Assembly (NCBI RefSeq): GCF_043555875.1
Contig: NZ_JBIGHW010000016.1
Location: 16,897-80,896, forward strand
Length of the DNA: 64,000 bases
Reading direction: 5' to 3'
Source: Pelomonas margarita
GTDB lineage: Bacteria > Pseudomonadota > Gammaproteobacteria > Burkholderiales > Burkholderiaceae_C
This document shows positions 36,162-44,222 of the stretch, one piece after another (positions within the stretch are counted from its first letter, which is position 1; each line of letters begins with the position of its first letter). The notes below the pieces were generated by a model, which worked only from the letters and a program-made list of their open reading frames with translations, had not been told where the DNA came from and ran no database searches. The translations under genes and the position numbers were made by a program.

Positions 36162-36911
36162 TCACGCGGCGCGGTGGGCCCAGCCGGTCAGGTGGCGCTC
36201 CAGCACGGCAAACAGCTCGTACATGGCCATGGCCATGGCGCCCACCACCAGCAGGCCGGCGAAGGCCAGGCCCATCTGCATGGACGAGCCGGCCGAGATC
36301 AGCAGGTAGCCGATGCCCTCGTTGGCGGCCGTCATCTCGGACACCGTGGTGCCGACGAAGGCCAGCGTGATGGCCACCTTCAGTGCGGCGAAGAAGTAGG
36401 GCATGGAGCGGGGCAGGCCCACCTTCCACAGCACGTCGGTGCGGCGGGCGCCGAGCACGCGCAGCACGTCCTCCAGCTCGGGCTCGAGCGTGGCCAGGCC
36501 GGTGGCGATGTTGACCATGATGGGGAAGAAGCTGATCAGGAAGGCGGTCAGCACCGCCGGCCCCACGCCGATGCCGAACCACACGACCAGGATGGGCACG
36601 AAGGCCGCCTTGGGCAGCGCGTTGAAGGCCGTCATCAGCGGGTACATGGCGGCGTAGGCCAGGCGCGAGCTGCCCATCAGGCAACCCAGCAGCACGCCCA
36701 CGACGATGGACAGCGCGAAGCCTGCCATCGTGACCCACCACGTGCGCCACGCGTGGGCGAGGATGGTGGCGTGGTGCTCCCAGAACTGCTGCGCGATGCG
36801 CGCCGGGCTGGGGAACAGGAACTCGGACACGTCGAACAGGCCGCAGACGCTCTGCCAGACGGCCAGCAGCAGGGCCAGCAGCACCCAGTGGGCATGGCGT
36901 TGCAATGTCAT
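36162..36911 (-). CDS. ABC transporter permease, NitT/TauT type
   Basis: This 249-residue inner-membrane permease has about six helices and belongs to the SsuC/TauC family. The coupling-helix EAA motif is seen as VLRVLGARRTDVLWKVGLPRSMPY (residues about 160-183), and the segment GIGVGPAVLTAFLISFFPIMVNIATG is typical of the family. Its ATG overlaps the stop of the ATPase gene (ATGA), so the two are coupled. With the ATPase, the binding protein and the porin it makes a complete import set. The substrate is unknown; location downstream of ureide-degradation genes suggests a purine breakdown product or a pyrimidine. Confidence 0.92.
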   Translation of the reverse strand: MTLQRHAHWVLLALLLAVWQSVCGLFDVSEFLFPSPARIAQQFWEHHATILAHAWRTWWVTMAGFALSIVVGVLLGCLMGSSRLAYAAMYPLMTAFNALPKAAFVPILVVWFGIGVGPAVLTAFLISFFPIMVNIATGLATLEPELEDVLRVLGARRTDVLWKVGLPRSMPYFFAALKVAITLAFVGTTVSEMTAANEGIGYLLISAGSSMQMGLAFAGLLVVGAMAMAMYELFAVLERHLTGWAHRAA

Positions 36912-37720
36912 TGGGCGATCTCCGCGCCGGCCTTTTTCAGCGCCCCGATGTAGCCGCGCAGCTCGTGGACGATCTCGCCGAACTCGGGCGTGTAGGTCAC
37001 CTCCAGCGCGCGCGGATGTGGCAGCGGCACCTCGCGCCGCAGCACGATGCGCCCTGGGCTCTTGCTCATCACGTAAATGGTGTCGGCCAGGAAGACCGAC
37101 TCGCGCAGGTCGTGCGTGACCAGGATGACGTTGAAGCCCTGCTCGGCTTGCAGGTCGCGCAACATGCACCACAGCTCCTCGCGCGTGAAGGCATCCAACG
37201 CGCCGAAGGGCTCGTCCAGCAGCAGCAGCTGGGGTTCGTGGATGAGTGCGCGGCAGATGCTGGCGCGCTGCTGCATGCCGCCGGACAGCTGCCATGGAAA
37301 CTTGTCTTCATAACCGGCCAGCCCCACACGGGCCAGCAGCGCGCGGGCACGGCCCTCGAACTCGGCGCGCCGGGTGCGCAGCTGCGAGCGGTAGGGCTCC
37401 ACGATCTCCAGCGGCAGCATCACGTTGGCCAGCGTGCTGCGCCAGGGCAGCAGCGAGGCCGACTGGAAGGCCATGCCGCTGATCTTCAGCGGGCCGTGCA
37501 CGGTCTTGCCGTCCACGCGGATTTCGCCGCGCGACGGCGGCTTCAGCCCCGTGGCCAGCTTCATGAAGGTGGACTTGCCGCAGCCCGACGGCCCGACGAT
37601 GGCGATGAACTCGCCGCGCGCGACCTTCAGGTCGATCGCCTCGACGGCGAACTGCGCCTTAGCCAGCAGCTCGTCGTTGTAGGCGAGCCAGACGTCCCGG
37701 AAGTCAACAAAGGCTTCCAC
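36908..37720 (-). CDS. ABC transporter ATPase, NitT/TauT type
   Basis: This 270-residue nucleotide-binding protein has Walker A GPSGCGKST (about residue 42), Q-loop FQSASLLPW, signature LSGGMQQRASICRALI, Walker B LLLLDEPFGALDAF and switch His in VTHDLRESVFLAD. It is of the SsuB/TauB branch that energises import of small anions, sulfonates and pyrimidine-like compounds. It starts 3 bp after the binding-protein gene's stop and overlaps the permease start by 4 bp. Confidence 0.95.
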   Translation of the reverse strand: MEAFVDFRDVWLAYNDELLAKAQFAVEAIDLKVARGEFIAIVGPSGCGKSTFMKLATGLKPPSRGEIRVDGKTVHGPLKISGMAFQSASLLPWRSTLANVMLPLEIVEPYRSQLRTRRAEFEGRARALLARVGLAGYEDKFPWQLSGGMQQRASICRALIHEPQLLLLDEPFGALDAFTREELWCMLRDLQAEQGFNVILVTHDLRESVFLADTIYVMSKSPGRIVLRREVPLPHPRALEVTYTPEFGEIVHELRGYIGALKKAGAEIAQ

Positions 37721-37723
37721 GGC

Positions 37724-38761
37724 TTACTTCTTGGGCAGGATGTTCAGTTCCGAAGCGGACGGCAGGAAGCCGCCGTTCCACACGGCCGTGGCGTCCACGC
37801 GCGTCTTGGTGGCGTAGGTGTCGGACACCTGGCTGGCCATCAGCGACAGCCGCGCCGCGTTGAGCTGGCCGAAGCCGTCGGCCCGCGCGTCGGGGCTGGC
37901 GATGACGTCGGCGATGGCCATGCGCAGGCGGCGCTTCTCCAGGTCAGTGTTGATGAGGCCGTCGCGCTCCTTGACGAAGGCGATCGCGTCATCGGGCTGG
38001 GCCAACACGTCCTTGGCGCCCTTGGTGAAGGCGCGCAGGAAGGCTTTCAGCGCCTCGGGCCGCTCTTTGACGAATTTTGGGCTGGCGATGATGACGTTGC
38101 CGTACAGCTTCACGCCATGCTCGGCGTAGGGGAAGACCTGCACGTTGGCCGTCTTCACGCCGCGTGCCTCCAGGTTGAGCAGCGAGGTGAAGGAGAAGCC
38201 GGTGATGGCGTCCACGTCGCCACGCATCAGCATGGTCTCTCGCAGCGGCGGGTCCATGCTGATCCAGCTGACGGCACCGAGCTTGTTGGCCTTGGCCAGG
38301 ATGGGAAAGCCGCGCCGGCCGGCGTCGAACACCGGGGCGCCGAGCTTCTTGCCGCCGAGGTCAGCCAGCGTTTTGATGCCGTTCTTCTTCAGCGTCAGCA
38401 CGGCGGCTGGCGTGTTGTTGTAGACCACCATCACCGCCACCGGCTTGGACGGCGCGTCGGGGTTGTTGGCGTGGAACTCCATCAGCGCGGCCATGTCGGC
38501 GAAGCCGATGTCGTAGGCGCCCGAGGCCACGCGCGTGACCGCGCCGCCCGAGCCGTTGCCGGCGTCCACCGTCACGTCCAGCTTCTCAGCCTTGAAGTAG
38601 CCCTTGGCCACGGGCAGCAGGAAGAGCGCGGACGGGCCCTCGAAGCGCCAGTCGAGCTGGAACTTGACGGGGGTGGTCTGCGCCAGCGCGGCGCTGGGGG
38701 CGGCGCCCCAGGCAACGAGGGCGGCCGTCAGGGTGATCAGGGCGCGGCGTGTCAGTCGCAT
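37724..38761 (-). CDS. ABC transporter substrate-binding protein, NMT1/THI5-like
   Basis: This 345-residue periplasmic binding protein of the NitT/TauT/NMT1-THI5 class has a signal peptide of about residues 1-27 (cleavage in AALA-QTTP). The mature N-terminus KFQLDWRFEGPSALFLLPVAKGYFKAEKL matches NMT1-like proteins, followed by GGAVTRVASGAYDIGFADMAALMEF. The NMT1/THI5 group includes pyrimidine-precursor binders, and family members occur in purine/ureide loci, so a nucleobase-like ligand is plausible but not proven. First gene of the transporter operon, 121 bp downstream of the M20 hydrolase gene. Confidence 0.91.
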   Translation of the reverse strand: MRLTRRALITLTAALVAWGAAPSAALAQTTPVKFQLDWRFEGPSALFLLPVAKGYFKAEKLDVTVDAGNGSGGAVTRVASGAYDIGFADMAALMEFHANNPDAPSKPVAVMVVYNNTPAAVLTLKKNGIKTLADLGGKKLGAPVFDAGRRGFPILAKANKLGAVSWISMDPPLRETMLMRGDVDAITGFSFTSLLNLEARGVKTANVQVFPYAEHGVKLYGNVIIASPKFVKERPEALKAFLRAFTKGAKDVLAQPDDAIAFVKERDGLINTDLEKRRLRMAIADVIASPDARADGFGQLNAARLSLMASQVSDTYATKTRVDATAVWNGGFLPSASELNILPKK

Positions 38762-38882
38762 GCAATCTCCGTCTGCATCGGGCGCGGCAGTGCGCCCGAT
38801 GGGGACGTTTGCAAGCTCTGTGCCTACAACCTAGGGGGAAGCCGTGCACCTGCGCACGGCACCGGGGCCGTGCCTCGTGCGC

Positions 38883-40118
38883 TCATGCACCGGAGCGGCG
38901 CTCCAGCAGTTCCGCGAGCGTGCGTGCCACCACCTGCGTGGCGCGTTTCAGGTCATCCAGCACCAGGTGCTCGTCGGCGCGCTTGGCGTTGCTCTCCAGC
39001 ACGGTGCGCGGCCCGGCGCCATAGATGGCGGCCGGGATGCCGTGGGCGGTGTAGAGGCGTACATCGGTGTACAGCGGCGTGCCCGAGGTCGGGATGGGCT
39101 CGCCGAACACGGCCTCGCCATGCGTCTGCAGCGCGGTGATCAACGGTGCGGCGCCAGGCAGCGGCGTCATCGGGTGGGCCAGCAGCAGGCGCTTGATGTC
39201 GAGCTTGATGCCGGGCGATTGCGCGACCGTGCGCTCGATCAGTGCGCGCACCTCGGCTTCCACCTCGGCTGGCTTCTCCTCGGGGATCATGCGGCGGTCC
39301 AGCTTCAGCGTGACCTTGCCGGGCACGACGTTGGTGTTGCTGCCGCCCTCGATGCGGCCGACGTTGAGGTAGGGGTGGGTGATGCCGGCCACGGCAGACA
39401 CCCGCGTCTTCAGCACGTCGTTGTGCGCGTACAGCGCGGTCAGCAGCTGGGTCGCGGCCTGCAGCGCGTCCACGCCGGTGTGCGGGTAGGCCGCATGCGA
39501 GGCCAGGCCGTGCAGCGTGACCTCCATCTGCAGGCAGCCGTTGTGCGCGGTGACGACCTGGTAGCTGAAGCCGGCGGCAATGAGGAAGTCGGGCCTGGTG
39601 AGACCTTGGCTCAGCAGCCAGCCCGGGCCCAGTTCGCCGCCGAATTCCTCGTCGTAGGTGAAGTGCAGCTCCACGGCGCCTTTGAGCGGCAGCCCCGCGT
39701 TCTTCAGCGCCAGCAGCGCGAACGTGTAGGTCGCGAAGTCGCTCTTGCTGACGGCCGACGCGCGGCCGTAGAGCTTGCCGTCTGCAATCTCGGCACCGTA
39801 GGGGTCATGCGTCCAGCCTTCGCCGGGCGGGACGACGTCGCCGTGGGCGTTCAACGCAATCGTCGGGCCGTCGTCGCTGAAGCGGTGCCGCACGATCAGG
39901 TTCGTGATGGACTGCATGCCGGCCGCCTGCACGTCGGCGGCGGGCACGGCGTGCATCTCGACCTCGAAGCCAAGCGCGGTCAGCAGCTCCGCCGTGCGCT
40001 CGGCATGCGGCGCGTTGTTGCCGGGTGGTGTGTCGGTGGGGATGTGGACGAGCTGCTGCAGGAAGCGGACTTCGTCGTCGAAGTGCTGGGCGATCCAGCG
40101 GTCAAGCGTTTCAGACAT
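38883..40118 (-). CDS. M20-family hydrolase (ArgE/DapE-like) with altered metal-site motif
   Basis: This 411-residue M20 amidohydrolase resembles acetylornithine deacetylase and succinyl-diaminopimelate desuccinylase. Metal and catalytic features present are His92 and Asp94 (NAHGDVVP), Glu157 and Glu158 (YDEEFGG), and the dimerisation-domain HGLASHAAYPHTGVDAL. The motif that normally supplies the bridging Asp (GRGxxDMKG) reads GRASAVSKSD here, with Val123 at the Asp position and Asp127 four residues on. It overlaps the UraD-AllC gene by 8 bp, so it is probably part of ureide catabolism, for instance acting on ureidoglycolate or a related N-carbamoyl compound. That role is inferred from context. 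Confidence 0.87.
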   Translation of the reverse strand: MSETLDRWIAQHFDDEVRFLQQLVHIPTDTPPGNNAPHAERTAELLTALGFEVEMHAVPAADVQAAGMQSITNLIVRHRFSDDGPTIALNAHGDVVPPGEGWTHDPYGAEIADGKLYGRASAVSKSDFATYTFALLALKNAGLPLKGAVELHFTYDEEFGGELGPGWLLSQGLTRPDFLIAAGFSYQVVTAHNGCLQMEVTLHGLASHAAYPHTGVDALQAATQLLTALYAHNDVLKTRVSAVAGITHPYLNVGRIEGGSNTNVVPGKVTLKLDRRMIPEEKPAEVEAEVRALIERTVAQSPGIKLDIKRLLLAHPMTPLPGAAPLITALQTHGEAVFGEPIPTSGTPLYTDVRLYTAHGIPAAIYGAGPRTVLESNAKRADEHLVLDDLKRATQVVARTLAELLERRSGA

Positions 40119-41862
40119 GCAGGGTCTCGATCAGGTGCTGGAAGGCGACGATGGCCAGCTCGGCGTCATCCACCGTTACCGACTCCAGCGGGTTGTGGCT
40201 GATGCCGCCATTGCCGCCGCGCACGAACAGCATGGCCTGCGGCAGCAGCTCGTGCAGCTTCATCGCGTCGTGGCCGGCGCCGGAGGGCAAGCGGTGCAGC
40301 GGCAGGCCCAGCGCCGTGACGGCGGCCTCCCAGCGCGACTGCCAGGCCGCATCGCTGGGCGCGGCATTGGCGGCCACCGTCGGCTGCAGCGTGAAGCTCA
40401 GGCCGCGGCGCTCGCAGATGGCGTCCAGCTCAGCGCGCAGGTCGGCGTCCAGCGCGTCACGGGCCTCATCGGTCGTGGCGCGCAGATCCAGGCTGAACCG
40501 GCAGCGGCCGGGGATGACGTTGATGGAGCCCGAGGGCACTTCCAGCATGCCTACCGTGGCGACCACGTCGGGCACGCTGGCCGCGCGCCTCTCGGCGAAT
40601 AGGATCAGCTCCGCCACGCCTGCGGCCGCATCGCGGCGCTGGCCCATCGGCGTGGTGCCGGCGTGGCTGGCCAGGCCGACGATCTCGCCGGTGTAGCGGC
40701 GGCTGCCGTTGATGCTGGTGACGATGCCCAGCGGCAGGTCCAGGCTGTCCAGCACCGGACCTTGCTCGATGTGGACTTCGACAAAGCCGAGGTAGCGCGC
40801 GGAGTCGCGCTGGAGCGCCGCGATGGCGTCCAGCGTGCCGGGCAGGCCCGCGTCTCGCATCGCGTCGCGCAGCGTCACGCCGGCGGCGTCAGCCTGGTCC
40901 AGCCAGGCCGGCTCGAAGGCACCTGTCAGCGCGCTTGAGGCGAGGAAGGTCGCCGCGTAGCGCTGGCCCTCTTCTTCGGAGAAGCCGACGACTTCCAGCC
41001 CGAACGGCAGGCGCTTGCCGGCACGGTGCAGCTCGCGCACGGCGAGCATGGGCACGAAGATGCCCAGCCGCCCGTCGAAGCGGCCGGCGCGGCGCACGGT
41101 GTCGTAGTGGCTGCCGGTGAGCAGGCGCTTGTCACCGGTGCCTTGGTAGACGCCGATCACATTACCCACCGCGTCGCGGCCGACCTCGTCGAAGCCGCAG
41201 TCACGCATCCAGGCCATCAGCTGCTCGGCGACGTCGGTGTGCGCGGGCGTGGCGTAGGTGCAGGTGAGGAAGGTCTCGTCCTCGCTGTGCACGGCCAGCG
41301 CGGCAGCCCAGTCCCACAGCTGTTGGCCCAGCGCGGGCGTCACGCCGAACTTGTCGTTCAGGCGGATCTCGGCGATGCGGTGGATCTGGCGCAGACATTC
41401 GGCGCGTTCCACGTCCGGGTGCGCGCGCAGTCGGCGCTCGAAGGTGGCGATGATGTCGTGCCGTGTGAAGCCGGTGCCACGCGGGCCACGCACGGCCAGG
41501 ATGAACGGAAAGCCGAAGCGCGCGTTGTAGTCTGCATTGAGCTGCTGCAGCTTCGCGAACTCCTCCGGCGTGCAGGCGGTCAGCCCTGCCTTCTGCTGTT
41601 CGTTCGTCGACTCGGCCGTCAGCTCGCCGGCCACGGCGGCCTTTCCGGCCAGCTCGGGGTGGGCGCGGATCAGGCCCAGCTGCTCATCGACGCTGGCTTC
41701 GCGCACCACGCGCGCCAGCGCCACCTTCAGCGCGGCGACTGTCTTGAACGGGCGGCAAGCCGCGGCGCGCTCGGCGATCCACGGCGAGTGTTCGTAGGTG
41801 CCGTCCAGCAGCGCGACGAAGTCGACAGCGCTGGCGGTGTTGAGGTGGTCGAGGGTCATCAT
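40111..41862 (-). CDS. UraD-AllC fusion: OHCU decarboxylase / allantoate amidohydrolase
   Basis: This 583-residue protein joins two enzymes of the urate pathway. Residues about 1-165 are UraD, which decarboxylates 2-oxo-4-hydroxy-4-carboxy-5-ureidoimidazoline (OHCU) to S-allantoin; its catalytic His68 lies in AHPELAGK. Residues about 172-583 are an M20-type allantoate amidohydrolase (AllC/HyuC-like) with GSHYDTV (His252), GRFDGRLG (Asp263), FSEEEGQR (Glu297/298), EVHIEQGPVL, SGAGHDAMKL and GGISHNPLE. Allantoinase (PuuE), which acts between these two steps, is encoded directly upstream, with start overlapping stop (ATGATGA). Start is the ATG at 41862, or the next codon. Confidence 0.93.
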   Translation of the reverse strand: MMTLDHLNTASAVDFVALLDGTYEHSPWIAERAAACRPFKTVAALKVALARVVREASVDEQLGLIRAHPELAGKAAVAGELTAESTNEQQKAGLTACTPEEFAKLQQLNADYNARFGFPFILAVRGPRGTGFTRHDIIATFERRLRAHPDVERAECLRQIHRIAEIRLNDKFGVTPALGQQLWDWAAALAVHSEDETFLTCTYATPAHTDVAEQLMAWMRDCGFDEVGRDAVGNVIGVYQGTGDKRLLTGSHYDTVRRAGRFDGRLGIFVPMLAVRELHRAGKRLPFGLEVVGFSEEEGQRYAATFLASSALTGAFEPAWLDQADAAGVTLRDAMRDAGLPGTLDAIAALQRDSARYLGFVEVHIEQGPVLDSLDLPLGIVTSINGSRRYTGEIVGLASHAGTTPMGQRRDAAAGVAELILFAERRAASVPDVVATVGMLEVPSGSINVIPGRCRFSLDLRATTDEARDALDADLRAELDAICERRGLSFTLQPTVAANAAPSDAAWQSRWEAAVTALGLPLHRLPSGAGHDAMKLHELLPQAMLFVRGGNGGISHNPLESVTVDDAELAIVAFQHLIETLHV

Positions 41863-42815
41863 TCCCACAGGAAGGCGGTCTTGGGGTCGAAGGGGTGCGT
41901 GGCCTGCCAGTGCCGCGCGATGTCCAGCCTGCGGCAGACCCACACGCGGTCATGCGCCTCGATGTGGTCGAGGAAGCGCTGCAGTGCGCGCAGGCGGCCC
42001 GGGCGGCCCAACAGCCGGCAGTGCATGCCGATGCTCATCATCTTCGGGCTCTCGGCCCCTTCGGCGTAGAGGACGTCGAAGCTGTCCTTCAGGTATTCAA
42101 AGAACGGCTCGCTGTGGCTGAAGCCCTGCGGCAGCGCGAAGCGCATGTCGTTGCAGTCCAGCGTGTAGGGCACGACGAGGTGCGGCGCCAGGTCGCCATT
42201 GGTCTTCTTCACCTGCAGCCAGAAGGGCAGGTCGTCGCCGTAGTAGTCGCTGTCGTAGGCAAAGCCGCCGAAGTCGGCGACGAGGCGGCGCGTGTTGGGG
42301 CTGTCGCGGCCGGTGTACCAGCCCAGGCCGTGCGGGTCGCGGCCCAGCGTCAGGCGCTTCAGCGACGCCATCGCTTGCGCCATGTGGGCGCGCTCGGTGT
42401 CCTCGTCCATGCCCTGGTAGTGGATCCAGCGCCAGCCGTGCGAGGCGATCTCGTGGTCCAGCTCGATGAAGGCCTGCGTCACGTCCAGGTGTCGCTCCAG
42501 CGCCATGCCCACGCCAAACACGGTCAGCGGCAGCGCGCGGCGCTCGAACTCTTTGAGCAGTCGCCACACGCCCACGCGCGAGCCGTACTCGTAGATGCCC
42601 TCCATGCTCAGGTGCCGGGCCGGGTAGCTGGCCGGATTGAACATCTCGGACAGGAACTGCTCGCTGCCGGCATCGCCATGCAGCACGGAGTTCTCGCCGC
42701 CCTCTTCGTAGTTCAGCACGAACTGCACGGCCACGCGGGCCTGGCCCGGCCATTGCGCATGCGGTGGGTTCTCGCCGTAGCAGACGAGGTCGCGGGGATA
42801 GCGGGCAGTGCTCAT
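41859..42815 (-). CDS. puuE: Allantoinase PuuE (polysaccharide-deacetylase fold)
   Basis: PuuE hydrolyses S-allantoin to allantoate with a NodB-like fold unrelated to the metal-dependent AllB allantoinase. The 318-residue protein shows the family blocks YPRDLVCYGENPPHAQWPG, QFVLNYEEGGENSVLHGD, FGVGMALERH, ELDHEIASHGWRWIHYQGM, WYTGRDSPNTRRLV and YDSDYYGDDLPFWL. Start is the ATG at 42815. It is first in the minus-strand operon puuE - uraD-allC - M20, and is divergent from uraH with only 49 bp between. Confidence 0.96.
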   Translation of the reverse strand: MSTARYPRDLVCYGENPPHAQWPGQARVAVQFVLNYEEGGENSVLHGDAGSEQFLSEMFNPASYPARHLSMEGIYEYGSRVGVWRLLKEFERRALPLTVFGVGMALERHLDVTQAFIELDHEIASHGWRWIHYQGMDEDTERAHMAQAMASLKRLTLGRDPHGLGWYTGRDSPNTRRLVADFGGFAYDSDYYGDDLPFWLQVKKTNGDLAPHLVVPYTLDCNDMRFALPQGFSHSEPFFEYLKDSFDVLYAEGAESPKMMSIGMHCRLLGRPGRLRALQRFLDHIEAHDRVWVCRRLDIARHWQATHPFDPKTAFLWE

Positions 42816-42864
42816 CCCTACACTTTGCATCAAGCCACCCCAGGCAAAAGACAACGGAGCGTCG
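42816..42864. promoter_or_regulatory. Compact divergent promoter between puuE and uraH
   Basis: Only 49 bp separate the puuE and uraH start codons, so both promoters must overlap or lie close together. TACACT at about 42818-42823 is a possible -10 element. A CGGAG ribosome binding site lies before uraH. Shared control of the two arms of the pathway is likely. Confidence 0.45.
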
Positions 42865-43218
42865 ATGGGCAAACTGACAACACATGTGCTGGACACCGCC
42901 AACGGCTGCCCGGCGGCGGGCATGGCCGTGCGGCTGTACCGTTTCGATGCGGATGGCCCCAAATGGCTGCGCAGCCTGCACCTCAACGGGGACGGCCGCG
43001 CCGACGGCCCGGTGCTGGAGGGCGCGGCCCTGACGGCCGGCCGCTACCGGCTGGTGTTCGAACTCGCGGCCTATTTCCGCGCGCGCGGCGACGAGCTGCC
43101 CGAGCCGGCCTTCCTGGACGAGGTGCCGCTGGACTTCGGCATCGCCGACGAGACCTCGCACTACCACGTGCCGCTGCTCGCGTCGCCGTGGAGCTATTCG
43201 ACCTACCGTGGCAGCTGA
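42865..43218 (+). CDS. uraH: 5-hydroxyisourate hydrolase (transthyretin-like)
   Basis: UraH hydrolyses 5-hydroxyisourate, the product of urate oxidation, to OHCU. The 117-residue protein has the transthyretin fold and the family signatures: N-terminal LTTHVLDTANGCPAAGM (catalytic His7), the central NGDGRADGPVL and the C-terminal SHYHVPLLASPWSYSTYRGS ending in the invariant YRGS. No signal peptide, so cytoplasmic. The xdhC start overlaps its 3' end by 11 bp. Confidence 0.97.
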   Translation: MGKLTTHVLDTANGCPAAGMAVRLYRFDADGPKWLRSLHLNGDGRADGPVLEGAALTAGRYRLVFELAAYFRARGDELPEPAFLDEVPLDFGIADETSHYHVPLLASPWSYSTYRGS

Positions 43219-43978
43219 AGCGCTGATCCTCGTCACCGTGGCCCGCACGTCGGGCAGCGTGCCCCGCGAAGTGGGCGCGTGGATGACGGTCACGGCCGGT
43301 GGCTTCACCGGCACCGTGGGCGGCGGGCATCTGGAGTTCGACGCCATCGCCCGCGCCCGGGCCGCGCTGGCCGGCGGCGCGCTGGACGATGAGGTCCGTT
43401 ACCCGTTGGGCCCGGGCCTGGGGCAATGCTGCGGCGGCGTCGTGTGGCTGCGCTTCGAGCGCGTGGCCGTTGGCGAGGATCTGCAGGCCCGCCTGCCTGT
43501 CGAGCCGCTGCGGCCGCTGGCGCTGTTCGGCGCCGGCCATGTGGGCCATGCCATCGCCCGCATCGTGCGTGAGCTGCCGCTGGTGCTGCACTGGGTGGAC
43601 AGCCGCGAGGATGCCTTCCCCGTCGAGTTGCCCCCGGCGCACTGGCGCCAGGAGGCCGTCGACCCCATTGCCGACGCCGTGGCCGACCTCGCGCCCGGCG
43701 CGGCCGTGCTGCTGATGAGCTACAGCCATGCCGAGGACTTCAACCTCGTCGTCGCCTGTCTGAAGCGCCAGCGCGAGCGCGGCGACCTGTCCTTCATCGG
43801 CCTCATTGGCAGCCGCACCAAATGGGCGAGCTTTCGTCAGCGGCTGGTGGCGCGGGGCTTCGGCGAGGCCGAATTGGCCCAGGTCGTCTGCCCCATCGGT
43901 GTGCCGGGCGTGGCGGGCAAGCAGCCCGCTGTGATTGCCGTTGCCGTGTTGGCGCAGGTGCTGGCCCTGCCCGGTTGA
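43208..43978 (+). CDS. xdhC: Xanthine dehydrogenase accessory protein XdhC
   Basis: XdhC binds molybdenum cofactor and supports its sulfuration and insertion into xanthine dehydrogenase (XdhAB). The 256-residue protein has the N-terminal domain VTVARTSGSVPREVGAWMTV, GTVGGGHLEFDAI and LGPGLGQCCGG with its cysteine pair, then the Rossmann-like domain with LALFGAGHVGHAIARI and GLIGSRTKWASFRQRL. The start is a GTG overlapping uraH. No xdhA or xdhB genes are in the window, so the enzyme it serves must be encoded elsewhere. Confidence 0.94.
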   Translation: MAAEALILVTVARTSGSVPREVGAWMTVTAGGFTGTVGGGHLEFDAIARARAALAGGALDDEVRYPLGPGLGQCCGGVVWLRFERVAVGEDLQARLPVEPLRPLALFGAGHVGHAIARIVRELPLVLHWVDSREDAFPVELPPAHWRQEAVDPIADAVADLAPGAAVLLMSYSHAEDFNLVVACLKRQRERGDLSFIGLIGSRTKWASFRQRLVARGFGEAELAQVVCPIGVPGVAGKQPAVIAVAVLAQVLALPG

Positions 43979-44105
43979 CCGCTGGCTGAGCGAGTCACGA
44001 GGACGGCGCGACGGCTCGGGTGGTTGTCGGCCTGGGAGGGAACGAACGTGCTGACGAACGCCGCTGCGAACGATTTCAAACCGTGACGTAGTGCTTACGG
44101 AGCAC

Positions 44106-44123
44106 GTGCGGCCGCGGCCGCAC
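44106..44123. repeat. 18-bp perfect palindrome
   Basis: GTGCGGCCGCGGCCGCAC is a perfect 18-bp palindrome lying immediately before the FNR-type box at 44124 and about 100 bp upstream of the Cache-protein gene. It may be a second operator or a hairpin. Confidence 0.7.
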
Positions 44124-44137
44124 TTGATCTGGATCAA
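44124..44137 (+). promoter_or_regulatory. Perfect FNR/ANR box upstream of Cache-MCP operon
   Basis: TTGATCTGGATCAA matches the FNR/ANR consensus TTGAT-N4-ATCAA at all ten defined positions. It is centred 92-93 bp ahead of the start codon at 44223, the first gene of a chemoreceptor operon. Oxygen-responsive control of that operon is therefore likely. It also lies 146 bp after xdhC, facing away from it. Confidence 0.75.
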
Positions 44138-44222
44138 CAAGAATCAAAGCCGTGAGTTCGCGTTGGGTAATCAGGCGCGGATCGATCACCCGGTGTCCAG
44201 TTACTTTGGTGAGTCAATCAGC

